A DNA stretch of 64,000 bases from Fragum whitleyi (Eukaryota; Mollusca; Bivalvia; Cardiida; Cardiidae), in assembly GCA_948146395.1 (NCBI GenBank), contig OX411559.1:36388215-36452214 (forward strand), in the 5' to 3' direction. This document shows positions 1 through 11,183 of this stretch, piece after piece. Under the pieces are notes generated by a model, which saw only the letters and a program-made list of their open reading frames with translations, was not told where the DNA came from and did no database searches. Positions within the stretch are counted from its first letter, which is position 1. Every line of letters begins with the position of its first letter. The position numbers and the translations under genes were made by a program.

Positions 1-503
1 GACTCGGTGAAAGCATAACCTTTCATATCACTAGAAAAGGGTTACAAACGCCTGACCGTATGTGGATTAGACGCGTTCATAAGCTCCAAGATCAATAGTT
101 ATGTTCTACAAAGAGTTCCGTATTTTGAACTTATTCTATTTTCTGTCATCTCAATCTGTCATTTCATCGAAAATTCATGGACGGATCCAGATTAATTTTA
201 TCGCGGGGAGGAGGGAGGATGTGTTTCAACATAAAAATGTACTCAATTTAATTCGTTCACCAGTGGTTACGACACTTTTCTGTCCATTGTACTCTATGGT
301 TACCCTGGTTATTCTAACTTTTCTGAAGTTCTCAAGGTGTGTCTGTGCGGGGAAAGGGGGGGGGGGGGGGTTCTTGATCACTGGGAATGGGAATTTGCAA
401 CTATTAATTCGCCTTTCTACGATATTGTGATTGTTTTCTCAAAGTATTGCGAAGATCATTGTTATCCAGTATTTCGTGGCAAAAATTCACAATCATACAT
501 AGA
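1..503. other. AT-rich sequence left of the GST exons; no gene seen
   Basis: No coding segment could be recognised here on either strand. The third GST exon was looked for on the minus strand and not found. A run of about 15 G residues lies near 356-370. The part next to 503 resembles the intron flank downstream of GST exon 2 (about 660-742), so the duplication of that exon extends into this stretch. Confidence 0.5.
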
Positions 504-598
504 CAATTCTCGGGCCACATAAGGGTACACTAAGGCTCCTTTTTGACAAAACGTCTTTTTTCCACCAATTTGTAGGACGTGCCTCGCGTTTGATTGTG
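504..598 (-). pseudogene. Decayed duplicate of GST exon 2
   Basis: The minus strand carries a second, diverged copy of the GST exon at 743-835, about 240 bp further downstream in gene direction. The frame stays open and keeps the pattern CQ-x-GAL followed by VAREL, which is the conserved sigma-GST glutathione-site segment. It has two one-codon insertions relative to the intact exon. The expected pyrimidine tract and CAG acceptor are missing, and the GTATGT donor has changed so that no GT remains in place. It is therefore probably not spliced. The similarity continues into the downstream intron, so this is a segmental tandem duplication and not a retrocopy. Confidence 0.7.
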
Positions 599-742
599 AT
601 TGGCGACAGAATCGTCGTAAATACAGCTTTATTGAAGCTGTATATACGACGTCTTGGTCGCAAATTGATGTAATTGTGATTGCTTTCTTTACGCGAAACT
701 GTTATCTAGTTCCCCATGGCCTACATTTGCAACCATACATAC

Positions 743-1559
743 CCAATTCTCTTGCTACATATCTAGCTAAGGCTCCACTTTGACAATACGGCTTTCCGTC
801 AATTTCCAGAACTGGCATCATTCCCTGGGGCGTATCTGGAACATAAAGGTATAAACCAATAGACCAATAGAAGGGCAACTTTCAAGTATTCCTCTATGTG
901 CGGCAAATGCACCTTCCCATGAATTTTTAACACCAGTGCGAACACAATGTTTCATCCGAGCCACAATTTTCTTAATCTTACTTTGAAAAGTTTATCACTT
1001 ATAAATTCACATATTTAGGAAAGACAAATGAGGTGCGTCTCACTAACTTTTGTCTTACGTTGGATCAAAGCCGAAACCGAGGATCGAACTCCTCGACCCG
1101 ATGAATGGTTGCAAAAACGCATTGCCGTCAAAGCTAACTGGATTCGGCTAAATGCATTGACAAGCCTCAAAAATATGCACCCAGAAGAATCGTAACGATA
1201 AAATGGTTAAGGAAAAATACTAGCATTTTGTTTTACTTAAAAAGTTAAATCTTGACCTTTCATTTGGTAGAACCCCCCCCCCCCCCCCCGAAAAAAAGAG
1301 AGATAAACGAGGCGTTTTTTGTCACTAATGGAGAAACAAAAACTTTTTTGAAAATGTTTCTAAACGTATATTTGACAAGAGAACAGTAAAAGTAAAGAGA
1401 AGTAGAAAAAGTCACGAAACACTTACTTGCTTTTTCGTTTGGCCATTGTTCACTTTCAATACGAATATCCTCATAATCGACGCCTTTAAATGCGAACATA
1501 AGGCGGATGCCTTCTGCGGCCCCCTTCGAGTTGAAATATTTTAATTTATAAGTCGGCAT
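743..1559 (-). CDS. Glutathione S-transferase, sigma-like (first two coding exons; partial gene)
   Basis: Exon 1 is 1427-1559, start ATG at 1559-1557, ending in phase 1 before GTAAGT. Exon 2 is 743-835, after a CAG acceptor and before GTATGT. The joined frame is open and gives 75 codons of the thioredoxin-like N-terminal GST domain. Residues 1-44 (MPTYKLKYFNSKGAAEGIRL onward) match the start of sigma GSTs, with Tyr4 or Tyr8 near the catalytic tyrosine position. Exon 2 carries MPVLEIDG, containing the cis-proline of the glutathione site, and the QSGALARYVA helix. Sigma GSTs are cytosolic; they conjugate glutathione to electrophiles and some isomerise prostaglandin H2. The remaining thioredoxin-fold part and the helical C-terminal domain must lie beyond the left edge. 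The upstream in-frame codons before Met1 are not needed. Family call is firm; subclass is inferred. Confidence 0.85.
1045..1150 (-). repeat. tRNA-like sequence, probably an old SINE head, in GST intron 1
   Basis: On the minus strand a B-box-like stretch (GAGTTCGATCCTC) at about 1082-1094 follows a weak D-arm-like region. Cloverleaf pairing is poor, so this is more likely a decayed tRNA-derived SINE head than a tRNA gene. Confidence 0.35.
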
Positions 1560-3110
1560 ATTTTGATAACGTGTTAATGTCAGCCAAAAGTGAAAACCTT
1601 CTGACCAATATTTCAATCCGGTAATCGGTTATTTATAGTGAACGTTTATATGTACAGTGTAATACAAAAGGTATGTCCGGTAGGCTATATAATTTGTATT
1701 CAACTTTTGTTTCAATAAGAAGGTTTGAAATCGTTTCAGATAAGACAACATCAATGCATTATTTTTAAGAAAATCAAATTACTAGTGACCTGGGCCCCGT
1801 TTTACTAAACATCTTACGAAAAAATTAAACGTAAGTCAATATCAAAAGTCTTACGTGGTGATTCATTCATTGTAAGATTCTGTCTTGCAATATCTCATTG
1901 GAATCGTCTTTCGCGTATTCATACGGTCTGATTAGATTTTTTGTTCATTGTTTCAAAAAAAAAAAAAAAATAATAATAATTATCTCAATAATCTTGTCTA
2001 AACCAACTTTTTCTAAAGGTTATGGGCTATGATTAAAAAGCATCTCCGAATAAACATTTACCAATCTTATTAAAGAAAATTAATACGATGCTCTAGATAA
2101 AGGCGACTCCGGTTAGCGATCTACGAACACAGTGGCCCTCTTGTTAAAATTATCATCATAATTTCTTGTAACAAAGATCAATCTTACATTCTGATACCTT
2201 TTATAGTGGGAAAAATGGATGATGGCAAAAATCTCGTGTTTATAACATAACAAAAATTAAGTTACGCGGTTCCCGTCACTAATCGAGGAAATGGGGATCC
2301 AATTGAAGTTTTTATTCCGAAATACTACAAAGGGAGGTTATCAAATTCAGATCTATTTTGTAAGTAGTTAGAAGTTATTTCCCCTATACATAACTTGACT
2401 TGCCGTGCTTTTTTATACGAGTACTAGAGACCATGCATGTTTTCATTGAGCTCTTGCCAAAGAACCCGGAAAGCGGAGTACATGTAGATCTATATTAGCA
2501 AAGCAATTTGCACCCTTTTGTCATCCTGAACGCAGGGCTGTTATATTCTGTAATCCATTTTCTGATTCAGCCCATTATCTGCCAGAGACTATTGGTGTTC
2601 TAATTCTATTCTATGATCATTTACCAAAGGCCTGGAAACAAGTGTTATATTCAGAGTCAATAAGTTCCTGAAAAATTGAGCAGGCAAAACTCAAAGTTGG
2701 ATCAGTAAGTCATTTTCCTTTCCGTTATGTCAAAATATAGCATAAATGCAGCATGTTGAAAGGGAAAATTGATTGTAAAGTGCAAATTTTCCTTTAACCA
2801 CGTTGTTTTCAATAGATAAAAAAAGCTTTTCTCAATCATAAATAGTAATTAATCTTACATTTTCGTTTTTTTCAATCACGAAATAAGTGATTTACATAAC
2901 GAATTTGCTGTTGAAGATCACCCGCAAAACCCCATGAATGATACTTTCCGGATGCTCGGTATGATGATTGGATTCCCAGATATTTGCATTTTCGAATTTA
3001 TAATCCTAGTTTTATCGTAACTCCAGTGGCAACTAGAGCTGTCGCAAAGCGGACTTAAACCTCCACCAGCGCTTTGTCCAAATATGTGCTATTAGTGCAG
3101 GATGTGTTTG
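1560..3110. other. Gene-free stretch upstream of the GST gene
   Basis: This holds the presumed GST promoter side, a half copy of a GGCCCGTTTTACTAAAC element starting near 1791 (related to the intact one at 26910-27145), a poly-A run with (TAA) repeats near 1957-1980, and the right half of the palindromic element family ending in CATCCTGAACGCAGGGCTG near 2498-2541. No coding exon was recognised. Confidence 0.5.
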
Positions 3111-3114
3111 TAAC

Positions 3115-3605
3115 AAACGTTGACCTTGACCTTTGATTTATGTGACCCAAAAACAAAAGGGCTCTTCCTCGGGCCATAGGTAGCATTTGTATAAAGTTTC
3201 ATGATTCTAGGTCACTTGGTTCTTAAGTAAGAGTCTGGAAACGAAAAGGTCTAAAAAGGTTTAACAAAATTGACTGTGACCTTGAACTTTGACCTATATG
3301 ACCCCAAAACAAAAAGGTACTTCCTTGGGTCATAAGTAGCATTTGCATGGAGTTTCATAATTTTCGGTCGCTTAATTGTCAAGTATGCGTCGGGAAATGA
3401 AAATAGAATAAAGGCTGACTGTGATCTTGACCTTTGATCTATGTGAACAAAAACAATAGGACAATTCCTTGGGTCATAAGCAACATTTGTATGAAGTTTC
3501 ATCATTCTAGACCATTTGATTTTTAATTAAGAGTCCGGAAACGAAACGTCTACGGACGGACGGAAGGATGGACGGACGGTTGGACAGACATGCTGAAACC
3601 AATAT
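3115..3605. repeat. Diverged tandem repeat, about 150-bp unit, three copies
   Basis: Three successive copies begin near 3120, 3276 and 3421, each opening with a TGACCTTGACCTTTGA-like motif and carrying GGGTCATAAGTAGCATTTG and AAGTTTCAT blocks. Spacing is about 156 and 145 bp. The block ends in a GGACGGACGG simple run near 3552-3585. Short open frames here are by-products of the repeat. Confidence 0.75.
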
Positions 3606-3615
3606 ACCCCTCTAC

Positions 3616-3836
3616 TTTGTTTGTTTAAATGGGGTTTTAAGCCGCTTTTAACACTATTTCAGTCATATCGCGGCGACTGGAGCACCTAACAATGGATTCC
3701 TGGTATTTCTCACATCAGTACTACCATTACATCTTTTCCTAGTCTTCAGCTGCTATCCCAGATAGGTCTACGATTATCAACCCATTGGTGGTAGACAAAT
3801 AGTCGGAAAGGGTGAGTGCCGCATTCGTAGGTAGGG
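3616..3836 (-). mobile_element. tRNA-derived SINE, head truncated
   Basis: Copy of the window's commonest SINE. On the minus strand it has the conserved body (CACCAATGGGTTGATAATCG and GGAGGCTAGGAAAGGATG types of block) and the tail ending in GGCGTTAAAACCCC. The tRNA-like head is missing or replaced after about 3836. Confidence 0.8.
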
Positions 3837-4020
3837 GATACAATGACAAACCGGGGGTGGGGGGTGTCAGTGCAACATTGTTTTAAGTGTCTATAATTTT
3901 ATAGGTACTTAAATAGTCTTGCGCTTACACCGTGCCTTCTTAATCTAGGGCTGCTTCGTGTAATGTCGTCCTGTTAATTTCAAGTAGGACTGTCTATATT
4001 TAGAACTCGCTCGTACAGTT

Positions 4021-4425
4021 AAAACATCGTGAAATTGACTCTCATTCCGATCAAAACCATTCCAAATCACTCACCCTTCGCTACATTCACTCATTCAAAA
4101 CACTAACCCAAACCATTCAAGAACTCTCCAAATCACTTAAAAGGGGAAGATCACCAACAACAAAGCTTTCCATGTCTTCACTAACCAATGACATACGCTA
4201 AAATTAAAATAGATTTAGCGGTATCGTGGATTGTTCTCGCGATTTTTTATGCATATTTTATTGAAGGGAGGTAATAAATATCGTTAATTTGTTCAGCTTG
4301 AACAGAATTAGCGATATTGGTTAACCTCCCTTTATTTTCATGCAAAACTCAATAATCGCACTCATTCAATTTCATTCCGAAACCATTCCATTATGACTCA
4401 GCTTGTCAATTTCACGTTGTTCTTA
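4021..4425 (+). mobile_element. MITE-like element with TCGTGAAATTGAC inverted ends
   Basis: The left end ACATCGTGAAATTGAC and the right end GTCAATTTCACGTTGT are inverted repeats. Between them lie many CATTC/CACTC direct motifs and an internal hairpin built on GGGAGGTAAT and its reverse complement. Other members are at 13937-14362, 37182-37622, 38505-38875 and 63825 to the right edge. No open frame of significance; presumably non-autonomous. Confidence 0.7.
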
Positions 4426-5451
4426 ACCCTACTCTGTCTGATTCGGAACTAAGCTTCGGCGGTAGTATGTATATTCGGAAAAAGGGTGCAAAACAAAATG
4501 CTGACTAGCGACAAATCGAACATTTTTCTTATTCAACTGAAAATTTACCCAAACTTCAAGTAGAGCAAATAATTTATCACAACATTACTTGAACAATAAA
4601 TGTTACATAATTATAATTTTACCATTTTTTTATTACTTCCAAGAATTGAATTTATTTTCATTTCAGAATATCAGCTTTTATTCTCGAATTTACCAATTTT
4701 GTCTTTTGTTTTCAATAATTAATTCTATTTTCATATCAGAAGTAGTTTTTATTCTCGAGTTGAAGATGGGTCATTTTTAGTTGAGTATGAAGAAAATTCA
4801 AAGTCTATGGACCAGATTAGGTTGCAGTCTGCCAACTTGGTAATGGCAGAAATATCGGATAACAATCCATTTTTGAATAAGATACACATGTAAAAAAAAT
4901 ATGAACATTTTCCGTTTTTATCCGTTTAATTATTCAAAAATATAAATTACAAATATACAAACTTTTAAAATTCTTTAACAATGCTGTCAAGAAGAAAAAA
5001 AAAAATCAAATAACTTCATATATATTTATACACACATTAACAATATCCAAAGTAAAATGGAATCAGTAAAAATATGGAATAGGTATTTCGATTTTGTAGT
5101 GCTACAGTTTACAGTTTTGTTTTGTTCTTAGATTCAACATTTCCATAATACTTGAACGGACCCGGAGTTATGATTACCCATTTAAATCGTCTCGTTGAGA
5201 CTTTTCAAATGTGTACCTACATCATAGGGTTTGTTAAAGAAATAAAGATTTTAAACTTGGTTAACTCAATTTTATCTATACATCAGACCTTAACAAAAAC
5301 TTGTTCTAAAACTGTGTTGCGAGCATAATTATGTAACCATTAAGCACAAAAATCATCTTCAATAGCAAATTTTCTGAAAAATGAACATTTCTGCTATCAA
5401 AATTATGCAATATGAGCATAAGCGTGACATTTCTATCAGTTTAAAAAACGC
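4426..5451. other. AT-rich gene-free stretch
   Basis: No gene seen. About 5140-5270 resembles 16105-16205 (both contain a TCTCRTYGAGA core and GAAATAAAGATTT), so it is part of another dispersed repeat. Confidence 0.45.
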
Positions 5452-5452
5452 T

Positions 5453-5682
5453 TTACCCTTTCCTGTTTTACAAAATTTTGGACCTGTCCAAATTCAAAGG
5501 TTTTGCAGACGAAAATTAAAAGTGGATTTAATTTGAAAAATAACCACTCAGTAGGGTAGAAAATAGTGTGGAAAAGAAGAAATTGCTTGTCAGAAGCAAT
5601 TTCTACTTTTTTAACAATGTTTTCTCAATCATAAAATCACAGACACGTAAAAAGCAGGGATTAAACATCAAAGGGTTAAGCA
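5453..5682 (+). mobile_element. Dispersed element, AACCCTTTCCTGTTTTAC family, copy 1
   Basis: One of three closely similar copies of about 230 bp (others at 11457-11684 and, inverted, 29352-29580). It carries a central palindrome, GAAGAAATTGCTT and its complement, and begins and ends with near-inverted ACCCTTT / AAAGGGTTAA. It looks like a MITE. Confidence 0.7.
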
Positions 5683-6480
5683 CAGACTCCGGTCAGCCTG
5701 TCCCGCCGCAAAGATCGATCAGAACTTAAAGTATAAATAGACAGTCATGTAATCTCCTAATTATTCTAATTGGCCTCGAGGCTGCCTTTTTTTGCATTTC
5801 ATGTCATACTGTTGGAAATATCACGCACATGCTCATATATAATTTCATTTTTATTTTTCTCTTTTAAATCAAACGAAGTTTCATAAAGCATAGAGATTTT
5901 AGTTTCAAAACATCATAAATCATGAAAAATCTTTCTATTTTCTTGATTATTATAATACATTATACCGTCGTCCAAACCGATGGATAACTGTACGTTTAGT
6001 ATACGATCGTAAAGTAAATGGAATTGTCAAGCTGAGGCTCATAATAAGAGGACCGTCGTGGGAAATGGGACCATTTGGGTACTGCGTAGAGTGTCGACCA
6101 TAGTCAGATAACGCCTATTGCGCAGTCTTACTAGGAATCAAAACTTTTCGCATTTAACTGATTTTCTGAATCTAGAATGACCTTTATTCATTCCGGAATA
6201 ATCATTTTTAAAATGAGACACCCGGATGACCTCTACTGGAACACATCACTTTTTTTCAAATCCTTTGCGATTCTTATTTTATAGTACCCATTATGTCTTT
6301 TTTTGCATAACGGATCACATACAAATGTTTTGTGTAGTTATATATTACTGTGCTGCATTTGATATTTGATATCATAAAAATAATCGAAAACAAGTGATAT
6401 TTTATGACTTTTGTATAGTTTACATTGTGCAAGTGAGAATCTTTATTACAAAATGGGATGATTGTTAAATTTGCTGCTCT

Positions 6481-6613
6481 AGCCCTGCGTCAAGGATGAC
6501 AAAACGATGCAAACCGTTTCCAAATTATACCCCGCATTGCACGTGGACTTTAGCGCTAAGCGAAGTATAATTTGCAAACATTTAACCGTGACTTTTTTGT
6601 CACCCTGAACTCA
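6481..6613. mobile_element. Palindromic MITE, CCCTGCGTTCAGGATGAC family
   Basis: The left half, AGCCCTGCG to CCCCGCATTGCACGTG, is roughly the reverse complement of the right half, which ends near CACCCTGAACTCAGAGCT. Relatives: 7094-7214, 33553-33677, 50044-50168, 50171-50293 and half copies near 2498 and 23872. The copy is fairly diverged. Confidence 0.7.
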
Positions 6614-6630
6614 GAGCTTGTATTGATGAC

Positions 6631-6909
6631 TTGATTGATTGATTGAATGGAGTTTAACGCCGCTTTCAACATTATTTCAGTTATATCGCGGCGGCCGGAG
6701 CACCTATCAATGGATTCCTGGTATTTCTTTCACCTGTACTACCATAACACCCTTTCCTAGCCTCCGACTGCTATCTCACATAGGTTTACGATTATCTACC
6801 CATTGGTGAGAGACAAACGTCGGAAAGGATATTTGCCGCCACCGGGGATCGAACCCACGACTTCCAGATTGGAAGTCTTATGCCTAACCAACTGCGCTAT
6901 GGTAGCGGC
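6631..6909 (-). mobile_element. Full-length tRNA-derived SINE with 12-bp target duplication
   Basis: On the minus strand it has a tRNA-like head (GCCGCTACCATAGCGCAGTT, then a B box in GGGTTCGATCCCCGG), the family body and a (TCAA)n tail. It is flanked by a perfect direct repeat TGTATTGATGAC at 6619-6630 and 6910-6921, the mark of LINE-mediated insertion. Confidence 0.9.
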
Positions 6910-7093
6910 TGTATTGATGACAGAATGACGAATTTAGAAATAAGTCCGCCGCACGGAATATTCAGAGTATAACGTATTATTTCGATTTCACAAAACAGAA
7001 CCTTTTTGGGGTATTATAATAATCAATAGTTTTTTACCTGGCAGGGCGGATCCTAAGTAATGGGTCGTTAGATTTAAGGCTAAGGTAAACCAT

Positions 7094-7214
7094 CCCTGCG
7101 TTCAGGTTAACCAAACGGTGCCAACAATTCGCCAATTATACCCTGTTTTGCACGTGTAATTGCGTGCAAAGTAGGATGTAATTGGCAAAATGTTTGGTCA
7201 TCCTGAACGCAGGG
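7094..7214. mobile_element. Palindromic MITE, second copy
   Basis: CCCTGCGTTCAGG at the left pairs with CCTGAACGCAGGG at the right. The inner arms CCAATTATACCCTGTTTTGC and its near complement would fold into one long hairpin of about 120 nt. Confidence 0.75.
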
Positions 7215-7529
7215 CGACTATTCATAAATACTCACTAATAAAGATAGTCGACATATATAACTTGAATCATAAAATCGTCGTTTTAGGATACAATTAATTG
7301 CATGCGTTCATGATAATTGGCGACTTTCATTTTAAAGAACGAAGAATATTGACAACTCGCCAAATTACGTCACGGCTTAGCCACAGCCTGCCTAGAGAAA
7401 AGTAACGTAGAATAGAATAGATTATACCTTTCCTGGGATTCAATCGGGTGAAATATATACATTACGTTTACGTCCTTCATCGCCAAACTTACGTTTCAAA
7501 CTATCTAAAACCACAACCATTAAACTGGT

Positions 7530-10500
7530 TTAAACATTAACATCCTCCGCTAAGGAACTGAAAACAATAGCGTCCGATTCAGACACGTTATCATTTTCAG
7601 CCGTATAATGTCCACTAGGTTTTGGAAGTTCGTATACAAGTCGCTGCCACCACAAACGTGACCTTGCTGTGACGTAATCACCCTTCTTCAGCCGTTTCAA
7701 AACGTCTGGCTGCAGTGCAAGAAGGTCAATGTCACCTAGAATCAAGAATATTGCACAGAAGCGTTTTTCAAGCTTACGCTGTTGTAAACACATTTTTAAA
7801 ACATTTAAACAAAATTGATTGGTTGTGAAGTTTTTGTCTATGACACATACCGCGCACCTACTGTCCTCAATCACTTTCCGCGTGACTTCAACATCCGGTA
7901 TGACGTCATTTGATGATTGTAAGGAATATCCATTATTACGCAGTTTGGGTAGCAAGATTCTCTGAACATAATTCGAGCAATGTTGGTCCTGTGGATCGTA
8001 GCTCACGTAAACGTCAAAATGAGTTCCAGACAAACGTTTACGTCCGGGAAATCTACACCCCACGTGATAATTTATAAGCGACAAGACCTCGCGACGAAAG
8101 TAGGCCAAGATGGCGATAAACACAGCTAGCAATAGAACTGCTACCAATATAACTGCGATAGTTGTCGGACTACCCTTCTTTTCTACTTCTTTAAGGCAAG
8201 TGAAACTCGATTTTGAGAGATACAGCATCTCGTACATTGTACCAGAACAATAAAGAGTGCGTCTGTCTCTGATTTTGTATTTGACAAAGTCTATAAACTC
8301 CTTGAATCCGATGTTTGAGCAATTACATGACCATGGATTGTCCGCTAAGAAAAAGTACCTTGCAGCATGTAAACTGGACAGTTCTGAAAGTGTTGCTGGT
8401 GATAATATCACAAGTCTATTTCCACTGATGTCTAGCTCTTTTAAGAATGGTAAATCATCAAATACCCCAGCTTCAAAACTAGTAAACATGTTATCGTTTA
8501 AATAGAGTTCCTTAAGATTTTTCTTGTTTTGAAACACACCTTTCGGTAGAGTTGTCAAATCATTCCGAGCTAGACTTAAAGTTTCAACAAAACGGAATCC
8601 GTGTAATGTTTCATAGTTTAAAATTCTGATCCCGCTTTGATTTAAATACAGTTCTATTGCAGACATATTGACAAATGATAGGAATGTCGATAACGAATCT
8701 TCAGAAGTAAACATATTTCCATCCAGAAACACCGCCAACGCGTCTGAAGATAAAGTTGACGGTGCTGCAGATAATCCATTCCGACATATCACCGTTTTTA
8801 TTTTCCCTTCATCTTCGGTTTTGTAACAAGAGCAGGAGTCATCACAGTTCTCAGTCTCCAAACACATAAACTGTCGTCGATAAAGGTCGTTAGGATTCGA
8901 AAGCTGGGTCTCCGTGTAAACTCTACAAAACGGCACGTGGTAATTATGGGTTGGGATTCTAATTCTGTCCGGCGTTAGGACGTCGACGTAAGGCTCCGTC
9001 AACCAAGACATATTACATGCACAGATGACTGGGTTGTCCGTAAAGTCGAATAACGTATGGTCGTTGGCAGTGAGCGCCGGGAATGTTTCTATGATGTTGC
9101 TTGTAAGATCAACTAATTCAAGATCTGGTAGCCCAAGAAAGACGAATTGGGTTATATTATTCAAATGACAGTTTGACATATCAATGACTTTGACTTCACT
9201 TAAAGTGGGTCCCTCCGCTAGTTGACCAACAGTCGATAGGGCGTTATTGGAAATGTTAAATGTCTTAATATGTGTCAATGTTGTATTAGAAAAGACTTTA
9301 CTGATGTGTGTGAAATTATTGAATGCAAGGTTTAGGCTAGTTAGATTCTTTACGTTGCTCAGAAATTCAAAAGACACATCGAAGTTGAGTTGATTATGCT
9401 CTAGATTTAAAGTTTGAAGATTCTTGCTTGATTGAAAGAGGCGCGGTGAGATGTCATAAATATCATTGTAGGACAAATCTAATTCAAGGATCCTTTCAAA
9501 ATTAACGAAAGTGTTTTCATTACTTCCAACAAATTGACTCAGTCTGTTGTGAGATAGGTCAAGTCTTTCCATTTTGGAAAAATCAACGGTAGAAATCTGT
9601 GTAATTAAATTATTGTCTAAGGTTAAAGTTTCGAGGGCGGGCCAAAAATTTCCTTCGATTGACGCAAGAGAGTTGAAGGATAATGTCACGTGACGTAATG
9701 AAGTCGTATTGACGAAAATACTTCTAGGTAGCGATATAAGATTATTGTGAGATAAATGCAATTCTTCCAGGGACGTTAAGCTTTTAAATACCTCTCCATC
9801 TAGAGCGTTTATTTGATTGTGGTCCAGGTATAAAGCAGAAAGGTTTCTTAAATCCTGGAAGCTATTTCTAGGTATCTGCGTTAGTCTATTATAACTCAAA
9901 TCAAGTTTCGTTAGAGAACCTAGACCCTTAAAGACGTCGTCAAAATTACTTGACTCGTTTATAAAGTTTCGTGAAAGATTCATATATTCAAGTTTGTCAT
10001 GGGATGATAAGAAATTACTTCCAATCGTAAATATTTTGTTCATTGATGCGTCGAACCATTCTAAGTTCTGTGATCTGGCCATGCTAAAGTTAAGTCGAGT
10101 TATGGCGTTGCTCGAGATATTGAATATCTTGAGAGAAACCAGTGATGAGGTATCGCCAGTAAAATATTGAATACGATTGGACGAGAGATCGAGCTTTTCC
10201 ACCAATGAGCAATTACTTATCTCGTCAAACATAAAATGGTCAAAGTCATTCCCTCTAAGATGTAAGGTTGTCAGTTTTGGAAGGTAGTCACAAAAATATG
10301 GAAATAAATATTTCAGAGTATTGCCAGATAAGTTCAAATGTTGTAGAGAAACGCCACCACTGAAGGAATTCTTGTATATCTCTACTAATTCGTTCCCACC
10401 GAGGTTTAAAGATTTCAAAGATGGCAAGTAATCCAAGGAATCCGCCGGAACATCTTTAATTCGACTGTGCGATAAGTCAATGGCTTTGAGTTTAATCAAC

Positions 10501-11138
10501 TTCGACTTACAGATGAATGCGTGTGACGGGAAAACGTCAGCTGGGAGATCACTTAGGTCTACATATTCAATAGAAGGGGTGTCACAAAAGATCCCGTGTG
10601 GCAAGTAGAAATGTGGATTGTTCGATAAGGAGATGTATTTCACGTTGTTCAATCCACCAAACGCATCTTGGTCGACCCTTGTTATCTGATTATCGGAGAT
10701 ATCTAACGCTTCAAGATATCTCGTTTTCATGAGACTATCCTTCGATAATGACGTCAAATGACAATATGTGTACGTCTCCGTTGCTAGGTTACCGGTTCCA
10801 GCACTTTTACAGATACAAAATCCACTCCCTCCACCGTCGCCGTCCTCAGCGTTACGTAAACAACTCAACCTAACGTAACGTACACTTTCTGGTATCAACT
10901 TCCACGTTTTCTGTACGTTACTATAGAGAATATTCTTTTCGCATATCAGCTCTTTAGTAACGTCCGAATACATACACTGTGAGTAATCTCTTTTCGGATA
11001 ACTAAGATGGCGGGTTGTTCCGTCGACGTAAGACAAATTGAACGTCATGATTGGCTGGGTTCTTTGAGCGGAAGTGACGCATGTCATGAGGAAAGTGACG
11101 TAAGTCACGAGACAAGCCATCCATGCTTGATATTTCAT
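7530..11138 (-). CDS. Toll-like receptor, multiple-cysteine-cluster type, intronless coding region
   Basis: Cell-surface or endosomal innate-immune receptor of 1202 residues in one exon. Met1 is followed by a signal peptide (about 1-24). Residues about 60-700 hold many leucine-rich repeats; LRR-CT cysteines lie at about 702-760, LRR-NT cysteines at 763-790, further LRRs to about 930, and a second LRR-CT (NPWSCNC) at about 932-982. One membrane helix is at 992-1014. The cytoplasmic TIR domain spans about 1040-1172: box 1 FDVYVSY at 1041, a BB-loop NDVIPD at 1077-1082 where many receptors have RDxxPG, and box 3 LWW at 1162-1164. The two LRR-CT plus central LRR-NT layout is that of Drosophila Toll-like (mccTLR) proteins. 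Known role of the family: ligand-induced dimerisation and MyD88 recruitment. The frame is intact. The ligand cannot be inferred. Confidence 0.97.
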   Translation of the reverse strand: MKYQAWMACLVTYVTFLMTCVTSAQRTQPIMTFNLSYVDGTTRHLSYPKRDYSQCMYSDVTKELICEKNILYSNVQKTWKLIPESVRYVRLSCLRNAEDGDGGGSGFCICKSAGTGNLATETYTYCHLTSLSKDSLMKTRYLEALDISDNQITRVDQDAFGGLNNVKYISLSNNPHFYLPHGIFCDTPSIEYVDLSDLPADVFPSHAFICKSKLIKLKAIDLSHSRIKDVPADSLDYLPSLKSLNLGGNELVEIYKNSFSGGVSLQHLNLSGNTLKYLFPYFCDYLPKLTTLHLRGNDFDHFMFDEISNCSLVEKLDLSSNRIQYFTGDTSSLVSLKIFNISSNAITRLNFSMARSQNLEWFDASMNKIFTIGSNFLSSHDKLEYMNLSRNFINESSNFDDVFKGLGSLTKLDLSYNRLTQIPRNSFQDLRNLSALYLDHNQINALDGEVFKSLTSLEELHLSHNNLISLPRSIFVNTTSLRHVTLSFNSLASIEGNFWPALETLTLDNNLITQISTVDFSKMERLDLSHNRLSQFVGSNENTFVNFERILELDLSYNDIYDISPRLFQSSKNLQTLNLEHNQLNFDVSFEFLSNVKNLTSLNLAFNNFTHISKVFSNTTLTHIKTFNISNNALSTVGQLAEGPTLSEVKVIDMSNCHLNNITQFVFLGLPDLELVDLTSNIIETFPALTANDHTLFDFTDNPVICACNMSWLTEPYVDVLTPDRIRIPTHNYHVPFCRVYTETQLSNPNDLYRRQFMCLETENCDDSCSCYKTEDEGKIKTVICRNGLSAAPSTLSSDALAVFLDGNMFTSEDSLSTFLSFVNMSAIELYLNQSGIRILNYETLHGFRFVETLSLARNDLTTLPKGVFQNKKNLKELYLNDNMFTSFEAGVFDDLPFLKELDISGNRLVILSPATLSELSSLHAARYFFLADNPWSCNCSNIGFKEFIDFVKYKIRDRRTLYCSGTMYEMLYLSKSSFTCLKEVEKKGSPTTIAVILVAVLLLAVFIAILAYFRREVLSLINYHVGCRFPGRKRLSGTHFDVYVSYDPQDQHCSNYVQRILLPKLRNNGYSLQSSNDVIPDVEVTRKVIEDSRCAVCVIDKNFTTNQFCLNVLKMCLQQRKLEKRFCAIFLILGDIDLLALQPDVLKRLKKGDYVTARSRLWWQRLVYELPKPSGHYTAENDNVSESDAIVFSSLAEDVNV

Positions 11139-11183
11139 GGTCTAATTTTAACTGAAAGTAGAAAAATATGGAAACCTAAGATA

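Noticed and set aside
101..522. Two overlapping plus-strand frames of 109 and 61 codons
   Set aside because: They cross a poly-G run and the duplicated GST exon flank on the opposite strand. No domain is visible.
3251..3505. 84-codon minus-strand frame with repeated MMKLHTNVAYDPR-like words
   Set aside because: The repetition follows the 150-bp tandem repeat; not a gene.
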